Below are positions 33,541-43,138 of a DNA stretch of 64,000 nucleotides, piece after piece. A program made the position numbers and the translations under genes. The notes under the pieces are model-generated. The model made no database searches. It was not told the DNA's origin and was given only the letters and a program-made list of their open reading frames with translations. The stretch comes from Bacillota bacterium (GTDB taxonomy: Bacteria > Bacillota_A > Clostridia > Christensenellales > Aristaeellaceae). Position 1 is the stretch's first letter. Each line of letters starts with the position of its first letter. The stretch is from NCBI GenBank assembly GCA_023421735.1, contig JAEZSP010000078.1, positions 1 to 64,000 of the forward strand, given 5' to 3'.

Positions 33541-36219
33541 ATGGCCATGTTCTCCATTAGCCAGGTCGTTACCGACACGCACACCGGCAAGGCCGTTCAG
33601 ATCATTGAAATCCAACAGGTATTCGGCATGACCACTTATCGGGTGTTCGAGCCAGATACGGGAACTGTGTACACCGCAAGCGATCGCACGCTGAGCGCCG
33701 AGGACAGCTTATCAAAGCCCTCGGAGGACTTTGTGCGCTTTGCCGCCGCATGGTGCCGCGTGCGCAACGAACTGGCATCCGGGACGGTATTTGACATCTC
33801 CGAGAGCGTCTTGCCGCTTCCCCATCAGCGGTATGCGCTGGAGCGGGCCCTTGCCACCAACGAGGTTCGCTATATGCTGGCGGACGAGGTCGGCCTGGGC
33901 AAGACCATTGAGGCCGGGCTTATCATCAAGGAGCTGCAGGCGCGTGGCCTGATCGAGCGCGTCCTCGTCGTCTGTCCGAAAGGGCTGGTCACGCAGTGGG
34001 AAGCGGAGATGCAGGAGAAGTTTGGCGAACGCTTCACCATCATCCAACCAGAGGATTATGCGACACTCAAAAAGGTCGCGCCTGACCAGAATGTCTTTTC
34101 GGCATTCAGCCATGTCATCAGCCCGATGGACGCCATCAAGCCGGTTGAGGAACGAGCAGGCTGGTCGCAGGAACGCATAGACCAGTACAATCAGGAGCGC
34201 ATCGAAGCCGTCGTGGCAGGCGCATGGGACCTCATCATCATTGACGAAGCCCACCGTGTCGCCGGACAATCCAGCGAGGTGGCGCGACACAAGCTGGGTG
34301 ATATGCTGTCCAAAGCCTGCCCGCATCTGCTGCTGCTCACTGCCACGCCGCATTCCGGCAAGACGGAGCCCTTTCTGCGGCTGATGCGCCTGCTGGATGA
34401 AGATGCGTTTCCCAGCACCAAGGCGATTGTGCGCGAGCAGGTTGCTCCTTTCCTCATTCGCACCGAAAAGCGGGAGGCTGTGGACAACGCGGGCCAACCG
34501 TTATTCAAGCAACGGCATACGCAGGCTCTGGAAATCGAATGGCAGGCGCGGCACAGTCTCCAGCGTGAACTATATGAACAGGTTACAGATTACGTTCGTG
34601 AAGGCTACAACAAAGCCATTCGCGAACGCAAGAACTACATAGGGTTTCTGATGGTCTTGTTCCAACGGCTTGTTTCTTCGTCCACGACCGCGATCATCGA
34701 CGCGATGGAGCGCCGCTTGAGTGCTTTGCAGATGCAGTCGGAGCAGCTGCATTCGGGCAATTACGATGAATTGGTGGATGATGATATCGAGATTTCCCTG
34801 CAGGAGGCGCTGACACTGCTTTCCACCGGCATTGCCGAAGAAAAAGATCAGCTGCAAAAATTGCTGGCGTTGGCAAAACAAGCACTTCTGCAAGGCATGG
34901 ACGCCAAACAGGAGGCTCTGATCGACCTGCTGGTCCGCATCCGCCGACACGAACCGGATGCCAAGATGATCCTGTTCACGGAATTTGTGGCCACGCAAGC
35001 CGCCATCCGGCAGTTGGCAGAGTATCACGGCATTTCGACCACTTGCATCAATGGCAGTATGAGTCTGGACGAGCGGAACGTTTCGCTTCAGGCCTTCCGA
35101 CGTGAGAAACAAATGTTGATCTCCACCGACGCCGGTGGCGAAGGCTTGAACCTGCAATGCGCCCACATCGTCATCAACTTTGACCTGCCTTGGAATCCGA
35201 TGAAGATCGAGCAGCGCATCGGGCGTGCGGACCGCATCGGCCAGGAGCACGATGTTCAGGTTTACAACTTCATTTTGCGCGATACCGTTGAGAACCGGGT
35301 TCGCACGGTTCTGGAGGAAAAACTCTCCATAATTCTGAAGGAACTGGGAATAGATAAGCTCCAAGACGTACTGGACGAAGGAACTGCCGACATTGACTTT
35401 ACGAGGGTCTATATCTCCAGCATCACCATGCCGCGCCACCAGGGCGTGTACGTAGACAATCTCGGCAAGGATGTGCAAAAACAAGTAGACCAATTGCAGC
35501 GCATACGGGATGTAATCCACGATGAAAAGGCGCTTTTGCCCGACCGTGAGTCCGAGCGTCAGCAGCACAATTTTTGCGCGCTACTGAAAGAGATGCTCTA
35601 TCATTATCAGACCTGGAAGGGATATATGCCGGATCGTCGGCTTGATTTGGAGCTGTCCGTTTCAGACCAGCGCATTCAGGATATCTTGAAGGCGAAGCAG
35701 GTATGGCATCCAAGGCATGGGGCGCAGACCGTCCGGTTCCCCGGTTTGAAAACCGAGCCTGGCATTTTTACTCTGTGGGAAATTTGCCTTGGGGAAGAAG
35801 CTGCGGACCGTCGCATTGTGGCTTTTTTCATCACTGAAAGTGGTCTGTATCGCCCTGCCGCCTCAAAGCTCATTTGGGAAGAATTGCTGAAACCCGGCAG
35901 CATCATGGAAGTCTGCGGGACGATACCGCTAACCTCTGACCAATTTACTGCCGTCTCATTGCGTGCGCAAGAATTTGCCGCCGATGTCTTTTTCCAGATG
36001 AAAGAAGCCTACGAGAGAAGGCATGAAACGCAGTACAGAAAGCAACAACGCGCTTTGACATTGCGCATCGAAGCGGCACAGCGCATCGGTATCGAGAACA
36101 TTCGCTGCGCGCGGATCACGCGGCTGGAAGCTCTATTGAGAGATGCTACCAACGCGTATCAGCGCAGACGAGACATATGCCCGACATTCACGCCGATGCT
36201 GGCTCTTTTCACGAGGTAA
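33541..36219 (+). CDS. brxHII: BREX type 3 SNF2-like helicase BrxH
   Basis: An 892-residue superfamily 2 helicase with all main motifs: motif I LADEVGLGKTIEAGLIIKEL (about 112-131), DEAH in LIIIDEAHRVAG (about 232-243), motif III LLTATPHSGKTEP, motif V STDAGGEGLNLQCA (about 527-540) and motif VI QRIGRADRIGQE (about 557-568). It corresponds to the helicase of BREX type 3 (BrxHII), also similar to DISARM DrmD, but the neighbours point to BREX. The gene starts six bases after pglX. The C-terminal 250 residues have coiled segments rich in Glu and Arg. Confidence 0.88.
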   Translation: MAMFSISQVVTDTHTGKAVQIIEIQQVFGMTTYRVFEPDTGTVYTASDRTLSAEDSLSKPSEDFVRFAAAWCRVRNELASGTVFDISESVLPLPHQRYALERALATNEVRYMLADEVGLGKTIEAGLIIKELQARGLIERVLVVCPKGLVTQWEAEMQEKFGERFTIIQPEDYATLKKVAPDQNVFSAFSHVISPMDAIKPVEERAGWSQERIDQYNQERIEAVVAGAWDLIIIDEAHRVAGQSSEVARHKLGDMLSKACPHLLLLTATPHSGKTEPFLRLMRLLDEDAFPSTKAIVREQVAPFLIRTEKREAVDNAGQPLFKQRHTQALEIEWQARHSLQRELYEQVTDYVREGYNKAIRERKNYIGFLMVLFQRLVSSSTTAIIDAMERRLSALQMQSEQLHSGNYDELVDDDIEISLQEALTLLSTGIAEEKDQLQKLLALAKQALLQGMDAKQEALIDLLVRIRRHEPDAKMILFTEFVATQAAIRQLAEYHGISTTCINGSMSLDERNVSLQAFRREKQMLISTDAGGEGLNLQCAHIVINFDLPWNPMKIEQRIGRADRIGQEHDVQVYNFILRDTVENRVRTVLEEKLSIILKELGIDKLQDVLDEGTADIDFTRVYISSITMPRHQGVYVDNLGKDVQKQVDQLQRIRDVIHDEKALLPDRESERQQHNFCALLKEMLYHYQTWKGYMPDRRLDLELSVSDQRIQDILKAKQVWHPRHGAQTVRFPGLKTEPGIFTLWEICLGEEAADRRIVAFFITESGLYRPAASKLIWEELLKPGSIMEVCGTIPLTSDQFTAVSLRAQEFAADVFFQMKEAYERRHETQYRKQQRALTLRIEAAQRIGIENIRCARITRLEALLRDATNAYQRRRDICPTFTPMLALFTR

Positions 36220-36222
36220 GGC

Positions 36223-37698
36223 ATGATTCAGAGAGTATTCGATAAGACAGGCATCCGCTGGAGGCCGCAGACCATCATCATTGACCGTGATGGGCTTTGG
36301 TCCCGCTTGGGTATGGACGCACATGCCGAAGCAAATGGATTTGCCGTCGAGCATTTTATCGATGAAATGCAGCTGCGCCGCGCGTATGAGCACAGATATC
36401 GCTATCAGTCTGAAAAGAGGGCAATTCTTGTCCCGGATGCGATTGGTATGCACATCCCTTTCGACATCGCACAGCGGTTTCATGTCATTGAGCTGACGTT
36501 TGACCTGGTTTTCCCGAACCTTCATGCAGAAACCTTGCGCCGTCTACCGGGGATCGACTACTCATTGTTGTCGTTTTGCGTAGATGCAGCCGCAGTTCAG
36601 CCGCTCTCCGCAGAGCAAACGGAAGCATTATGCCGACAAGGGATGTACTCGGCTGTATACGCGGCAAGTTACGCCAACCGTCTATTGGATCAGGCTGTGA
36701 CGATGGCCGTTGAAGCAAGCACATACAGAGAATGGGGCACTATCGCGCAGATGTATGGAAAGGCGGCAATGATACACCATGGCGGCATGGCGCTGTATCA
36801 TTTTGCTGCTGTACAGCAAAATATAGAGAACCAGTTCAAACAGTGGATAGGGGCAAGATACAACATTCTATCTGGGTCTGTAGACCGCAGACAGCCCGTG
36901 CTTTTAAGCGGTATAGCGGACTACATCAGAAAACAGGGCGGAAAGATTGCTCTCATTGTCATGGATGGCATGAGCTTTGAGAATCTGTTTACCATTCAAC
37001 GCTGTATGGTTGATCAGAGGTACTCTTTCGATTCTTCGGGCGTTTTCTCATTTTTCCCAACTGTAACATGCGTCGCAAGGCAAAGCATATTCAGCGGAAA
37101 ACTGCCGTGCGAACACGAGAAACCATACTCACTTATCAATGAAGAAAAACAATGGCGCGCTTATTGGAACGCTGCGGGGTTCCGGGAACATGAAGTAGAT
37201 TTTTTCAAAACTGAAATGCCGGAAATAAAGCCTGACACAAGGGTGGCTGGGATTGTTCTCAATATCATTGATGACTTGATGCACGCTCAACTGCAAGGAA
37301 TGTCCGGAATGCAAAAGGACATTCAAACCTGGATGGAGAAAGCTCCTTTGCAGCAATTGCTGGATAAACTGCTAGGGCAGGGGTTCCAAGTCTATATGAC
37401 CAGCGACCACGGAAACACTGCGGCAATCGCGCAAGGCCGCTTCACAAAACCAGGAATATTGGCCGAACCTGCCAGCCGTCGGGCCATCATTTACCAAGAT
37501 TATGTTGATGCTCAGGAGCTTGAAAAGTTTACCGTATTCCAGTATGCTGGAACATACCTGCCGGATGGTTGCAAGACGTATCTATTCGAACCAGGTACTT
37601 GCTACGGAGATCGTGGCAAAGAGTATGTCACGCACGGAGGAATGGCCATAGAGGAGGCCATCGTCCCGTTTGTGCGAGTTGGAGTTGTCAATGGCTGA
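36223..37698 (+). CDS. pglZ: BREX alkaline phosphatase-fold protein PglZ
   Basis: A 491-residue PglZ-domain protein. The metal-binding elements of the alkaline phosphatase fold are IALIVMDGMSFENLF (about residues 242-256), with THR-type loop FFPTVTCVARQSIFSGKLP, and VYMTSDHGNTAAI (about 389-401). The family signature of BREX is the pairing with brxC and pglX. It is shorter than many PglZ proteins that exceed 600 residues. The ATG lies four bases after the helicase stop, and its stop overlaps the brxA start by eight bases. Confidence 0.9.
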   Translation: MIQRVFDKTGIRWRPQTIIIDRDGLWSRLGMDAHAEANGFAVEHFIDEMQLRRAYEHRYRYQSEKRAILVPDAIGMHIPFDIAQRFHVIELTFDLVFPNLHAETLRRLPGIDYSLLSFCVDAAAVQPLSAEQTEALCRQGMYSAVYAASYANRLLDQAVTMAVEASTYREWGTIAQMYGKAAMIHHGGMALYHFAAVQQNIENQFKQWIGARYNILSGSVDRRQPVLLSGIADYIRKQGGKIALIVMDGMSFENLFTIQRCMVDQRYSFDSSGVFSFFPTVTCVARQSIFSGKLPCEHEKPYSLINEEKQWRAYWNAAGFREHEVDFFKTEMPEIKPDTRVAGIVLNIIDDLMHAQLQGMSGMQKDIQTWMEKAPLQQLLDKLLGQGFQVYMTSDHGNTAAIAQGRFTKPGILAEPASRRAIIYQDYVDAQELEKFTVFQYAGTYLPDGCKTYLFEPGTCYGDRGKEYVTHGGMAIEEAIVPFVRVGVVNG

Positions 37699-38395
37699 AA
37701 AAGTAGGACTTGCCCGGAACTTCAAACTGGAATGGCTGGACTTGGTCGCAGATTGCCAGATGGCTAATCTCACAAAAGAAGAAGCGCAAGAACGATTGGA
37801 TGAGATGCTTCGCCAGACAATCAACGCAAAGGATAATGTACGTAAAATACGAACCATTATGCTAAATCTATGGTATAACACGGATGACTGGTATCAATCG
37901 TCCAGTATCCTCGCGTGTCGGCGAATCATTAAATCCGAGCGGGTCCCGCTTCATTGGGCTTTATTGATGGTGCGGTATCCGGTATTTTTTGACCTATGCG
38001 TTGTCATAGGAAGCATGCTCGATTATCGTGAAGATATTTCATTGGCACATATAAGGGACCGCATTTATGAGAAGTGGGGCGCGAGAGTGACACTTGTGCA
38101 TTCATTGGATAAAAATATTCAATCTCTCAAAGATATAGGTGCCTTGACATCAACAGACACTCGTGGGCTATATAAATCCACTGAATTTATTGTTTCGGAC
38201 AAGAGCATTGTTAGCATCCTCATAGCCGCGACAATTGAGTGTTCAGGATGTAAATACATGACATGGGGAGAAGCTATACACCATCCCGCTCTATTTCCGT
38301 TTCGCATTGAACATGTATCACAGGCTGATGTTGCTGCCTGTGATCGACTTGTGCTTGAAAAAATGGGTGATGAGGTCGTACTCCGTGTAAAATGA
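37691..38395 (+). CDS. brxA: BREX protein BrxA (DUF1819)
   Basis: A 234-residue helical protein starting MAEKVGLARNFKLEWLDLVA. The size, place as last gene after pglZ, and segments such as RPTRETINAKDNVRKIRTI-like basic helices, VPLHWALLMVRYPVFFDLCV and DRIYEKWGARVTLVHSLDKN fit the DUF1819/BrxA family, a DNA-binding BREX subunit. Its ATG lies inside the last codons of pglZ (ATGGCTGA), so translation is coupled. The gene completes the six-gene type 3 set. No terminator is evident after it. Confidence 0.85.
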   Translation: MAEKVGLARNFKLEWLDLVADCQMANLTKEEAQERLDEMLRQTINAKDNVRKIRTIMLNLWYNTDDWYQSSSILACRRIIKSERVPLHWALLMVRYPVFFDLCVVIGSMLDYREDISLAHIRDRIYEKWGARVTLVHSLDKNIQSLKDIGALTSTDTRGLYKSTEFIVSDKSIVSILIAATIECSGCKYMTWGEAIHHPALFPFRIEHVSQADVAACDRLVLEKMGDEVVLRVK

Positions 38396-38568
38396 TTTCT
38401 GATTTGGCAGACACCCCTTTATGAACGCACCAACAGAAAATATTGGCGTGGGGCTTGCTTTCCACCCGTGAATGCGTAAGCTGGTTGCCATATTTATGCC
38501 GCAAACATATAGTAACAGCTGTGACTCGGCCGCAGAGGCACATCACATTTTACGGGCGGAACGAAACA

Positions 38569-39191
38569 TGGAAATGGGCAAGCTCACGGCGAAATTGAGG
38601 GACGCGGTTCCGGTATGCTTATTGGTAGAGGGCAAGGAGATCAAGCGGTACAAGAACATCGAAATTCCGGACGATCTAAAGAAACTGGAGTACCAGGACT
38701 ATAAATTCGACGTACCTGCGCATGGCGCGATCACCTTCAAGATTATGTTCGAGCCGGGCGTGCTGCCCGAGGTTTTCCCGGATGCTCGGGAGCGGAGGAG
38801 CAGGAAGACGGCGCGGGAGGGCACTGCGACGCTGGATGACGCGCCTATAGGAGCCCGGGAAGCGGATGCGTATGTGGACGTCATCTCAGAGCCGACGGAG
38901 AACGAAGCGCCGCTGCATTCGGCGGAGATGGGGGAGGGGAGCCAAGCGACCATCGCCAAGCCCAATGAGCCCGCAACCAATGAGCTCGCCTACCATGTAA
39001 CGGGCGAGCGCCGCAAGGAACTGGTCAAGGCCATCAGCCAGTTTACTGGTATGACGGCGATGTACCATAACACGCCGACCTTCGCCTTCGCCATCGGGAA
39101 CTACACTGTAGACAATAGCGGCACATTGACCGGCGAAAACAACGCCGCGCTGTTGGAAGCGATGGCTGAACAGGGGTTTATCACGAAGTGA
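38569..39191 (+). CDS. Protein with phage 'virulence-related' C-terminal domain
   Basis: A 207-residue protein starting MEMGKLTAKLRDAVPVCLLV. The N-terminal ~75 residues form a beta-rich module ending ITFKIMFEPGVLPEVFPDAR. A low-complexity charged linker follows. The last ~70 residues (AYHVTGERRKELVKAISQFT, PTFAFAIGNYTVDNSGTLTG) match the N-terminal module of the prophage protein encoded at 7377-8282. The ribosome site is weak (GGGCGGAAC), so the start is uncertain; the frame opens at 38472. It may be part of a degraded phage element or an accessory of the defence island. Confidence 0.68.
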
Positions 39192-39215
39192 ACTCCCTAT
39201 CACGAAGATAACCCG

Positions 39216-39243
39216 AAACGCGTTTATGAGTGCGTTTTTTTCT
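39216..39243 (+). terminator. Intrinsic terminator
   Basis: AAACGC (39216-39221) pairs with GCGTTT (39232-39237) around a ten-base loop and is followed by a run of seven T residues. It lies 25 bases after the stop of the preceding gene and before the promoter region of the secreted protein gene. Confidence 0.7.
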
Positions 39244-39329
39244 CCCCTTCTATGAATTCCCAAAACTTTACCGATTCCATAACCGTCTAATCATAAAATA
39301 AACATAGGGAATGAAAAGGGGGATCGGGT

Positions 39330-41354
39330 ATGAAAAGGCTTTTGTGCTTCGCTTCACTCATATTGACCCTTCTGCTTCTTGTTTCCTTTGCGCCACCGCG
39401 CATGGCGGTCGGAGAGTCGCAGGTCGAAGTATCTGCCGACCGCACAGAGGCGACAACGGGCGAGCCTATCACCTGGACGGTCTCGCTTTCGGGATCTTGG
39501 GCGTCGACGACGTGCGCCTACTTTCTCTATCGCGATATGCAGTTGGTCGATTACCAGCTCGCAAGCGCCGTGCCGTTTTACCAGTATACGCCCGACACGC
39601 CCGGCCTCTATTGCCTGTCCGTGTGCGCCTCCGACGGGACGAAGTCGTTATTCGGGAGCGCGGAAGGCATTTCGGTCGAAGCACCTCTGAGCATTGTGTC
39701 TGTCGACGCGAACCGCCCGCGCATATCGTTGGGAGCGGTCGCGACCTGGACGGTGCGCGCGGAGGGCGGCAGCGGCAGTGTGCGCTTCGGATTCTTCGTT
39801 TATCGGGACGGGAAACTGCTCGAATTTTGCATTCCGGACGATCCAGAGAGCGGGGTTCTCAACTACACGCCAGATTCGCCTGGCACCTACACCGTCGATG
39901 TGCTCGCGAGCGACGTGAGCGGGAAGGCGAAGATGGCGGGCGCGCCGATCGTTGTGACGGAGGGCGCTGTAGAGCCGCTCACCGTGACGAGCGTGTTTCC
40001 GAACGCTTATGACATGCCCTTGGGTGATGAGATCGTCTGGACGGCGACTGCCTCGGGCGGTGAGGGGACGATCGCGTTTTCGTTCTTTCTCTACAAAGAC
40101 GGGCAACTTGTGAGCTTCACACCCGTTGGCACCACATCCGTCTACCGAATGACGCCTACGGAGCCTGGTGTATACGCAGTTTCCGTACACGCGAGCAGCG
40201 GACTTGAGTACGGGAACCTCATGAGCGGCAGCGTAACTGTCGCACTGCCCGACGGCGTGCGGCTAACTTCTGTCACCTGCGACCGGAGCAAGGTGGTACT
40301 GGGCGAATCGCTCGCATGGACGGCGCAGGCGGAGGGAGTGTCGGGCGCGGTCGTTTATTCCTTCGCACTGTACCGCGACTGGATGCTCATGGGACTCTAT
40401 GAGACCGGCGATTCCCCAGTGTTCTCTTTCGTACCGAAGGAAGTCGGTACATACATGGTCATCGTTTACGCGAAGGATGACATGCATGCCGCGAGTGCGC
40501 CCTCGGCGGACATGCGAGTCGTATCCACAGGTCTGTCCGTCGATTCCGTGAACACAGATCAGCTTACCGGAGTGGTCGGGAAACCCATCACCTGGACAGT
40601 ACACGCTATGGGCAGTGAAAATCTTCGGTACGCGTATTTTGTCTACTTGAACTGGGAACTCGTCTACTCGTCCGACATCACAACCGAAAATTCGTTCACC
40701 TATACTCCAACCGGTTCAGACGATTTTAACCGTTATTACATCGAGGGCTTCGTAAGCGACGGGGAACAAATGGTTGGCTTTAAAAGTGCGGTGCTCTCAG
40801 TTGCCGGGGAAGGCAACCCGCGTATACTGTCCATCGCGCCCGACCGGGCAATCTCGTATCCCGGCGAGAGAATAACATGGACGGTGACGGTCGACTACGG
40901 CACTGATGCTCCTGACCCGATCGGCCAAATCGCATTCTGGCTTATGCTCGATCAGGGCGAGACAGCGATCGATTATACCGAGTTTGCGCGTGTAACCAGC
41001 TATTCCTATGTGCCGACGCAACCGGGCACATACCTCCTCATTGCAGCAATCGACACCGGTTTGGATTATCAAGTCTGCGACGCGCCTGTCGTGCGGGTGA
41101 TCGACCCGACGATGATGGACTTCGACGTGGCGATCGAACCGGACCATCTCCGGGAGATCGCGCTATCTACTGCGATCCCCGCGCCTACGCTGGCGATTCC
41201 CGAGATTGTTATCCCGCATGTGGACTTCTCAAGCGTGCTCGCAACCACACGTCCTCCCATGGCGCCCGAAAAACCGAAGCCCACGCCGACGCCCGCGCCG
41301 ACCCTTAACCCCGATCTTCCGATCTTCGAGAAACCGGACATTCATCTGCCGTAA
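39330..41354 (+). CDS. Secreted protein with six Ig-like repeats
   Basis: A 674-residue secreted protein. Residues 1-28 are a signal peptide (MKRLLCFASLILTLLLLVSF). Six repeats of about 95 residues follow, each with the pattern S-V-x-x-D/N-R, then G-x-x-x-T-W-T-V/A, an aromatic strand with F-x-Y-R-D-G, and Y-T-P-T-x-P-G-T-Y, typical of bacterial Ig/PKD-like surface folds. The end is a Pro/Thr linker and the tail PAPTLNPDLPIFEKPDIHLP, also found in the neighbouring paralogue. No LPxTG anchor or membrane helix is present. AAGGGGGATCGGGT precedes the ATG. Adhesion or cell-surface binding is likely but unproven. Confidence 0.8.
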   Translation: MKRLLCFASLILTLLLLVSFAPPRMAVGESQVEVSADRTEATTGEPITWTVSLSGSWASTTCAYFLYRDMQLVDYQLASAVPFYQYTPDTPGLYCLSVCASDGTKSLFGSAEGISVEAPLSIVSVDANRPRISLGAVATWTVRAEGGSGSVRFGFFVYRDGKLLEFCIPDDPESGVLNYTPDSPGTYTVDVLASDVSGKAKMAGAPIVVTEGAVEPLTVTSVFPNAYDMPLGDEIVWTATASGGEGTIAFSFFLYKDGQLVSFTPVGTTSVYRMTPTEPGVYAVSVHASSGLEYGNLMSGSVTVALPDGVRLTSVTCDRSKVVLGESLAWTAQAEGVSGAVVYSFALYRDWMLMGLYETGDSPVFSFVPKEVGTYMVIVYAKDDMHAASAPSADMRVVSTGLSVDSVNTDQLTGVVGKPITWTVHAMGSENLRYAYFVYLNWELVYSSDITTENSFTYTPTGSDDFNRYYIEGFVSDGEQMVGFKSAVLSVAGEGNPRILSIAPDRAISYPGERITWTVTVDYGTDAPDPIGQIAFWLMLDQGETAIDYTEFARVTSYSYVPTQPGTYLLIAAIDTGLDYQVCDAPVVRVIDPTMMDFDVAIEPDHLREIALSTAIPAPTLAIPEIVIPHVDFSSVLATTRPPMAPEKPKPTPTPAPTLNPDLPIFEKPDIHLP

Positions 41355-41433
41355 CCGAGAAGTCTTACCCGCCCGGAAACGGGACGCCCTTCCCTGACAG
41401 CAGGACCAGTCGAAAGAAAGAGAGTGATTGGCT

Positions 41434-42615
41434 GTGAACGTGACTAGGTTGTATGCGTTTCTCATGACCTTACTGCTGCTCGTTTCCCTTGTCGCTCCAC
41501 TACCTGCATCCGCGCTGAGCGCCATGCAGGTTATGCCCAATCGAACGATAGCACGTGTTGGCGACGCGCTAACATGGACGGTTCTGCCGAAGGGCATCTC
41601 GGGCGAGGTTGCCTACCTGTTTGCACTGTACCGCGATTCAGACTTCATCGGAACTTACGACACCGGATCGACTCCCTCGTTCAATTATGTTACAGATGTG
41701 CCCGGAACCTACAATGTCTTCGCGTTCGCGACGGACGAGTCAAATACCCTCAGCGCTGCCTCGGAAGACGTCATCGTCACAGAGAGGCTCTGGAATTTCG
41801 AATCCGTCACATGCGACCATCTCTCAGTCACGAAAGGCACCCCCGTTACATGGACAGTGAACGTTACAGGCGAAACGGAAGGTCTACTGTATTCGTACCA
41901 GATATTGTGTTCCGGATACGCCATCGATTCCTTCGGTGAGACGACCGCGAATTCGATCACCTATACACCCACTGATCTCCCGTACCCCGAACTGGGCATC
42001 AGGGCATTCGTCACCGATGGCGTGAACACCGAGATGGTTTCAGGTCCCGGGCTCTATGTGGTTGGGGAGGATGCCCCATACATCGTCTCCATCACGCCCA
42101 ACGCGACGATCGTCAACGTCGGCGAGATGATCACCTGGTCGTTGGCGGCAGAACCCGGCGTAAGCGGTGATACGGGACTACTCGGTTACCGGGTCGAACT
42201 GAATGGTGATACGGTTTCGAACTGCGACACTGAAGATCTCACATACTCCTATACACCAACCATTCCGGGCGAGTGCCGCCTATATGTTACACTCTATTCG
42301 AGTGGCACTTTCGAAATTCGAGGTTCTTCTGTCCAAGTCGAAGAGGAAGGAATTGCCGTCGGAGCCACATGGATACCCGGATTGAAGAATACCCCGGCTC
42401 CCACGCCTATACTCGTCGATCCAGGGACCAAGTTTGATCTGGGTGGCCTCCAAATCCCAAAGGTATTCCCAGGTTCGTCGACGACTCCTGCCCCGAATTC
42501 TACCCCGACCAAATTGAATATACCGAAGGTGCGGCCAACCTCCACGCCTACTCCCGCTCCGACATTAAACCCTGATCTTCCGATATTTGAGAAACCAATC
42601 ATTCATTTCCCGTAG
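41434..42615 (+). CDS. Secreted protein with three Ig-like repeats
   Basis: A 393-residue paralogue of the preceding gene product, with a signal peptide (residues about 1-27, FLMTLLLLVSLVAPLPASAL) and three repeats of the same ~95-residue type (RVGDALTWTVLPKGISGEVA, KGTPVTWTVNVTGETEG, NVGEMITWSLAAEPGVSG). A Pro-rich segment follows and the C-terminus is PAPTLNPDLPIFEKPIIHFP, nearly identical to the neighbour. GTG at 41434 is my preferred start; a TTG at 41428 is possible. The tandem pair probably arose by duplication with change in repeat number. Confidence 0.78.
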   Translation: MNVTRLYAFLMTLLLLVSLVAPLPASALSAMQVMPNRTIARVGDALTWTVLPKGISGEVAYLFALYRDSDFIGTYDTGSTPSFNYVTDVPGTYNVFAFATDESNTLSAASEDVIVTERLWNFESVTCDHLSVTKGTPVTWTVNVTGETEGLLYSYQILCSGYAIDSFGETTANSITYTPTDLPYPELGIRAFVTDGVNTEMVSGPGLYVVGEDAPYIVSITPNATIVNVGEMITWSLAAEPGVSGDTGLLGYRVELNGDTVSNCDTEDLTYSYTPTIPGECRLYVTLYSSGTFEIRGSSVQVEEEGIAVGATWIPGLKNTPAPTPILVDPGTKFDLGGLQIPKVFPGSSTTPAPNSTPTKLNIPKVRPTSTPTPAPTLNPDLPIFEKPIIHFP

Positions 42616-42670
42616 ACTTGGCTGATGTTCTATTGGGGCAAACTGTATGAGAATGTGAGGATGGGGCTTT

Positions 42671-43138
42671 ATGAAACTGAAAATCTGGCAGAGAAACAGC
42701 CTGTCGGCCGTGATCATTGCGGTGGGTGGAATTGCTCTCTATTTTCTGATGTTTTTACTGCTGACACTCTTCACGCAGGCTGGAAATGCTTTGACGAGGT
42801 TAATCTCAGGTGAGGACAACATTGCGATCAATATGACGGTGTGGCGGGACGCCTTTTTCCTGATTCTCTTAGTTGCTTCCTGGTTGATCTTTCGATCGAA
42901 GTTCAGCGATCTGATCAAAGCAACGTTTCTGAACGCGCCTCTGATGGTTCTGTTTGTGATGATAGGTCTTTCACTGTACGAGCGTCCGCAATGGCTCATT
43001 CTTGGCATCGGTGCCGCGATCGCGCTTGCCGTTCTCCTCTACATGTACATAAAGAAGCAGTCGTGGATGTATTTCTTCGCGACCCTTTTCACAACAGGGG
43101 TCGCGGCGTATGTCGTGCTGGCTGGAGTAGAGATATAG
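42671..43138 (+). CDS. Small five-helix membrane protein
   Basis: A 155-residue integral membrane protein with about five hydrophobic helices: near residues 10-32 (VIIAVGGIALYFLMFLLLTL), 57-76 (FFLILLVASWLIF), 85-104 (LNAPLMVLFVMIGLSL), 109-128 (LILGIGAAIALAVLLYMYIK) and 134-153 (FFATLFTTGVAAYVVLAGVE). No family is recognised. It is 55 bases downstream of the repeat protein gene with its own ribosome site (GGATGGGGC) and could help export or anchor the two secreted proteins, but this is only positional inference. Confidence 0.7.
   Translation: MKLKIWQRNSLSAVIIAVGGIALYFLMFLLLTLFTQAGNALTRLISGEDNIAINMTVWRDAFFLILLVASWLIFRSKFSDLIKATFLNAPLMVLFVMIGLSLYERPQWLILGIGAAIALAVLLYMYIKKQSWMYFFATLFTTGVAAYVVLAGVEI

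Noticed and set aside
34570..35568. Open frame of 332 codons on the minus strand
   Set aside because: Antisense to the BREX helicase gene and covering its conserved motifs; shadow frame.
33541..36219. DISARM assignment for the helicase and methylase
   Set aside because: The helicase resembles DrmD, but the presence of brxF, brxC, pglZ and brxA and absence of drmA, drmB or drmC identify BREX type 3.
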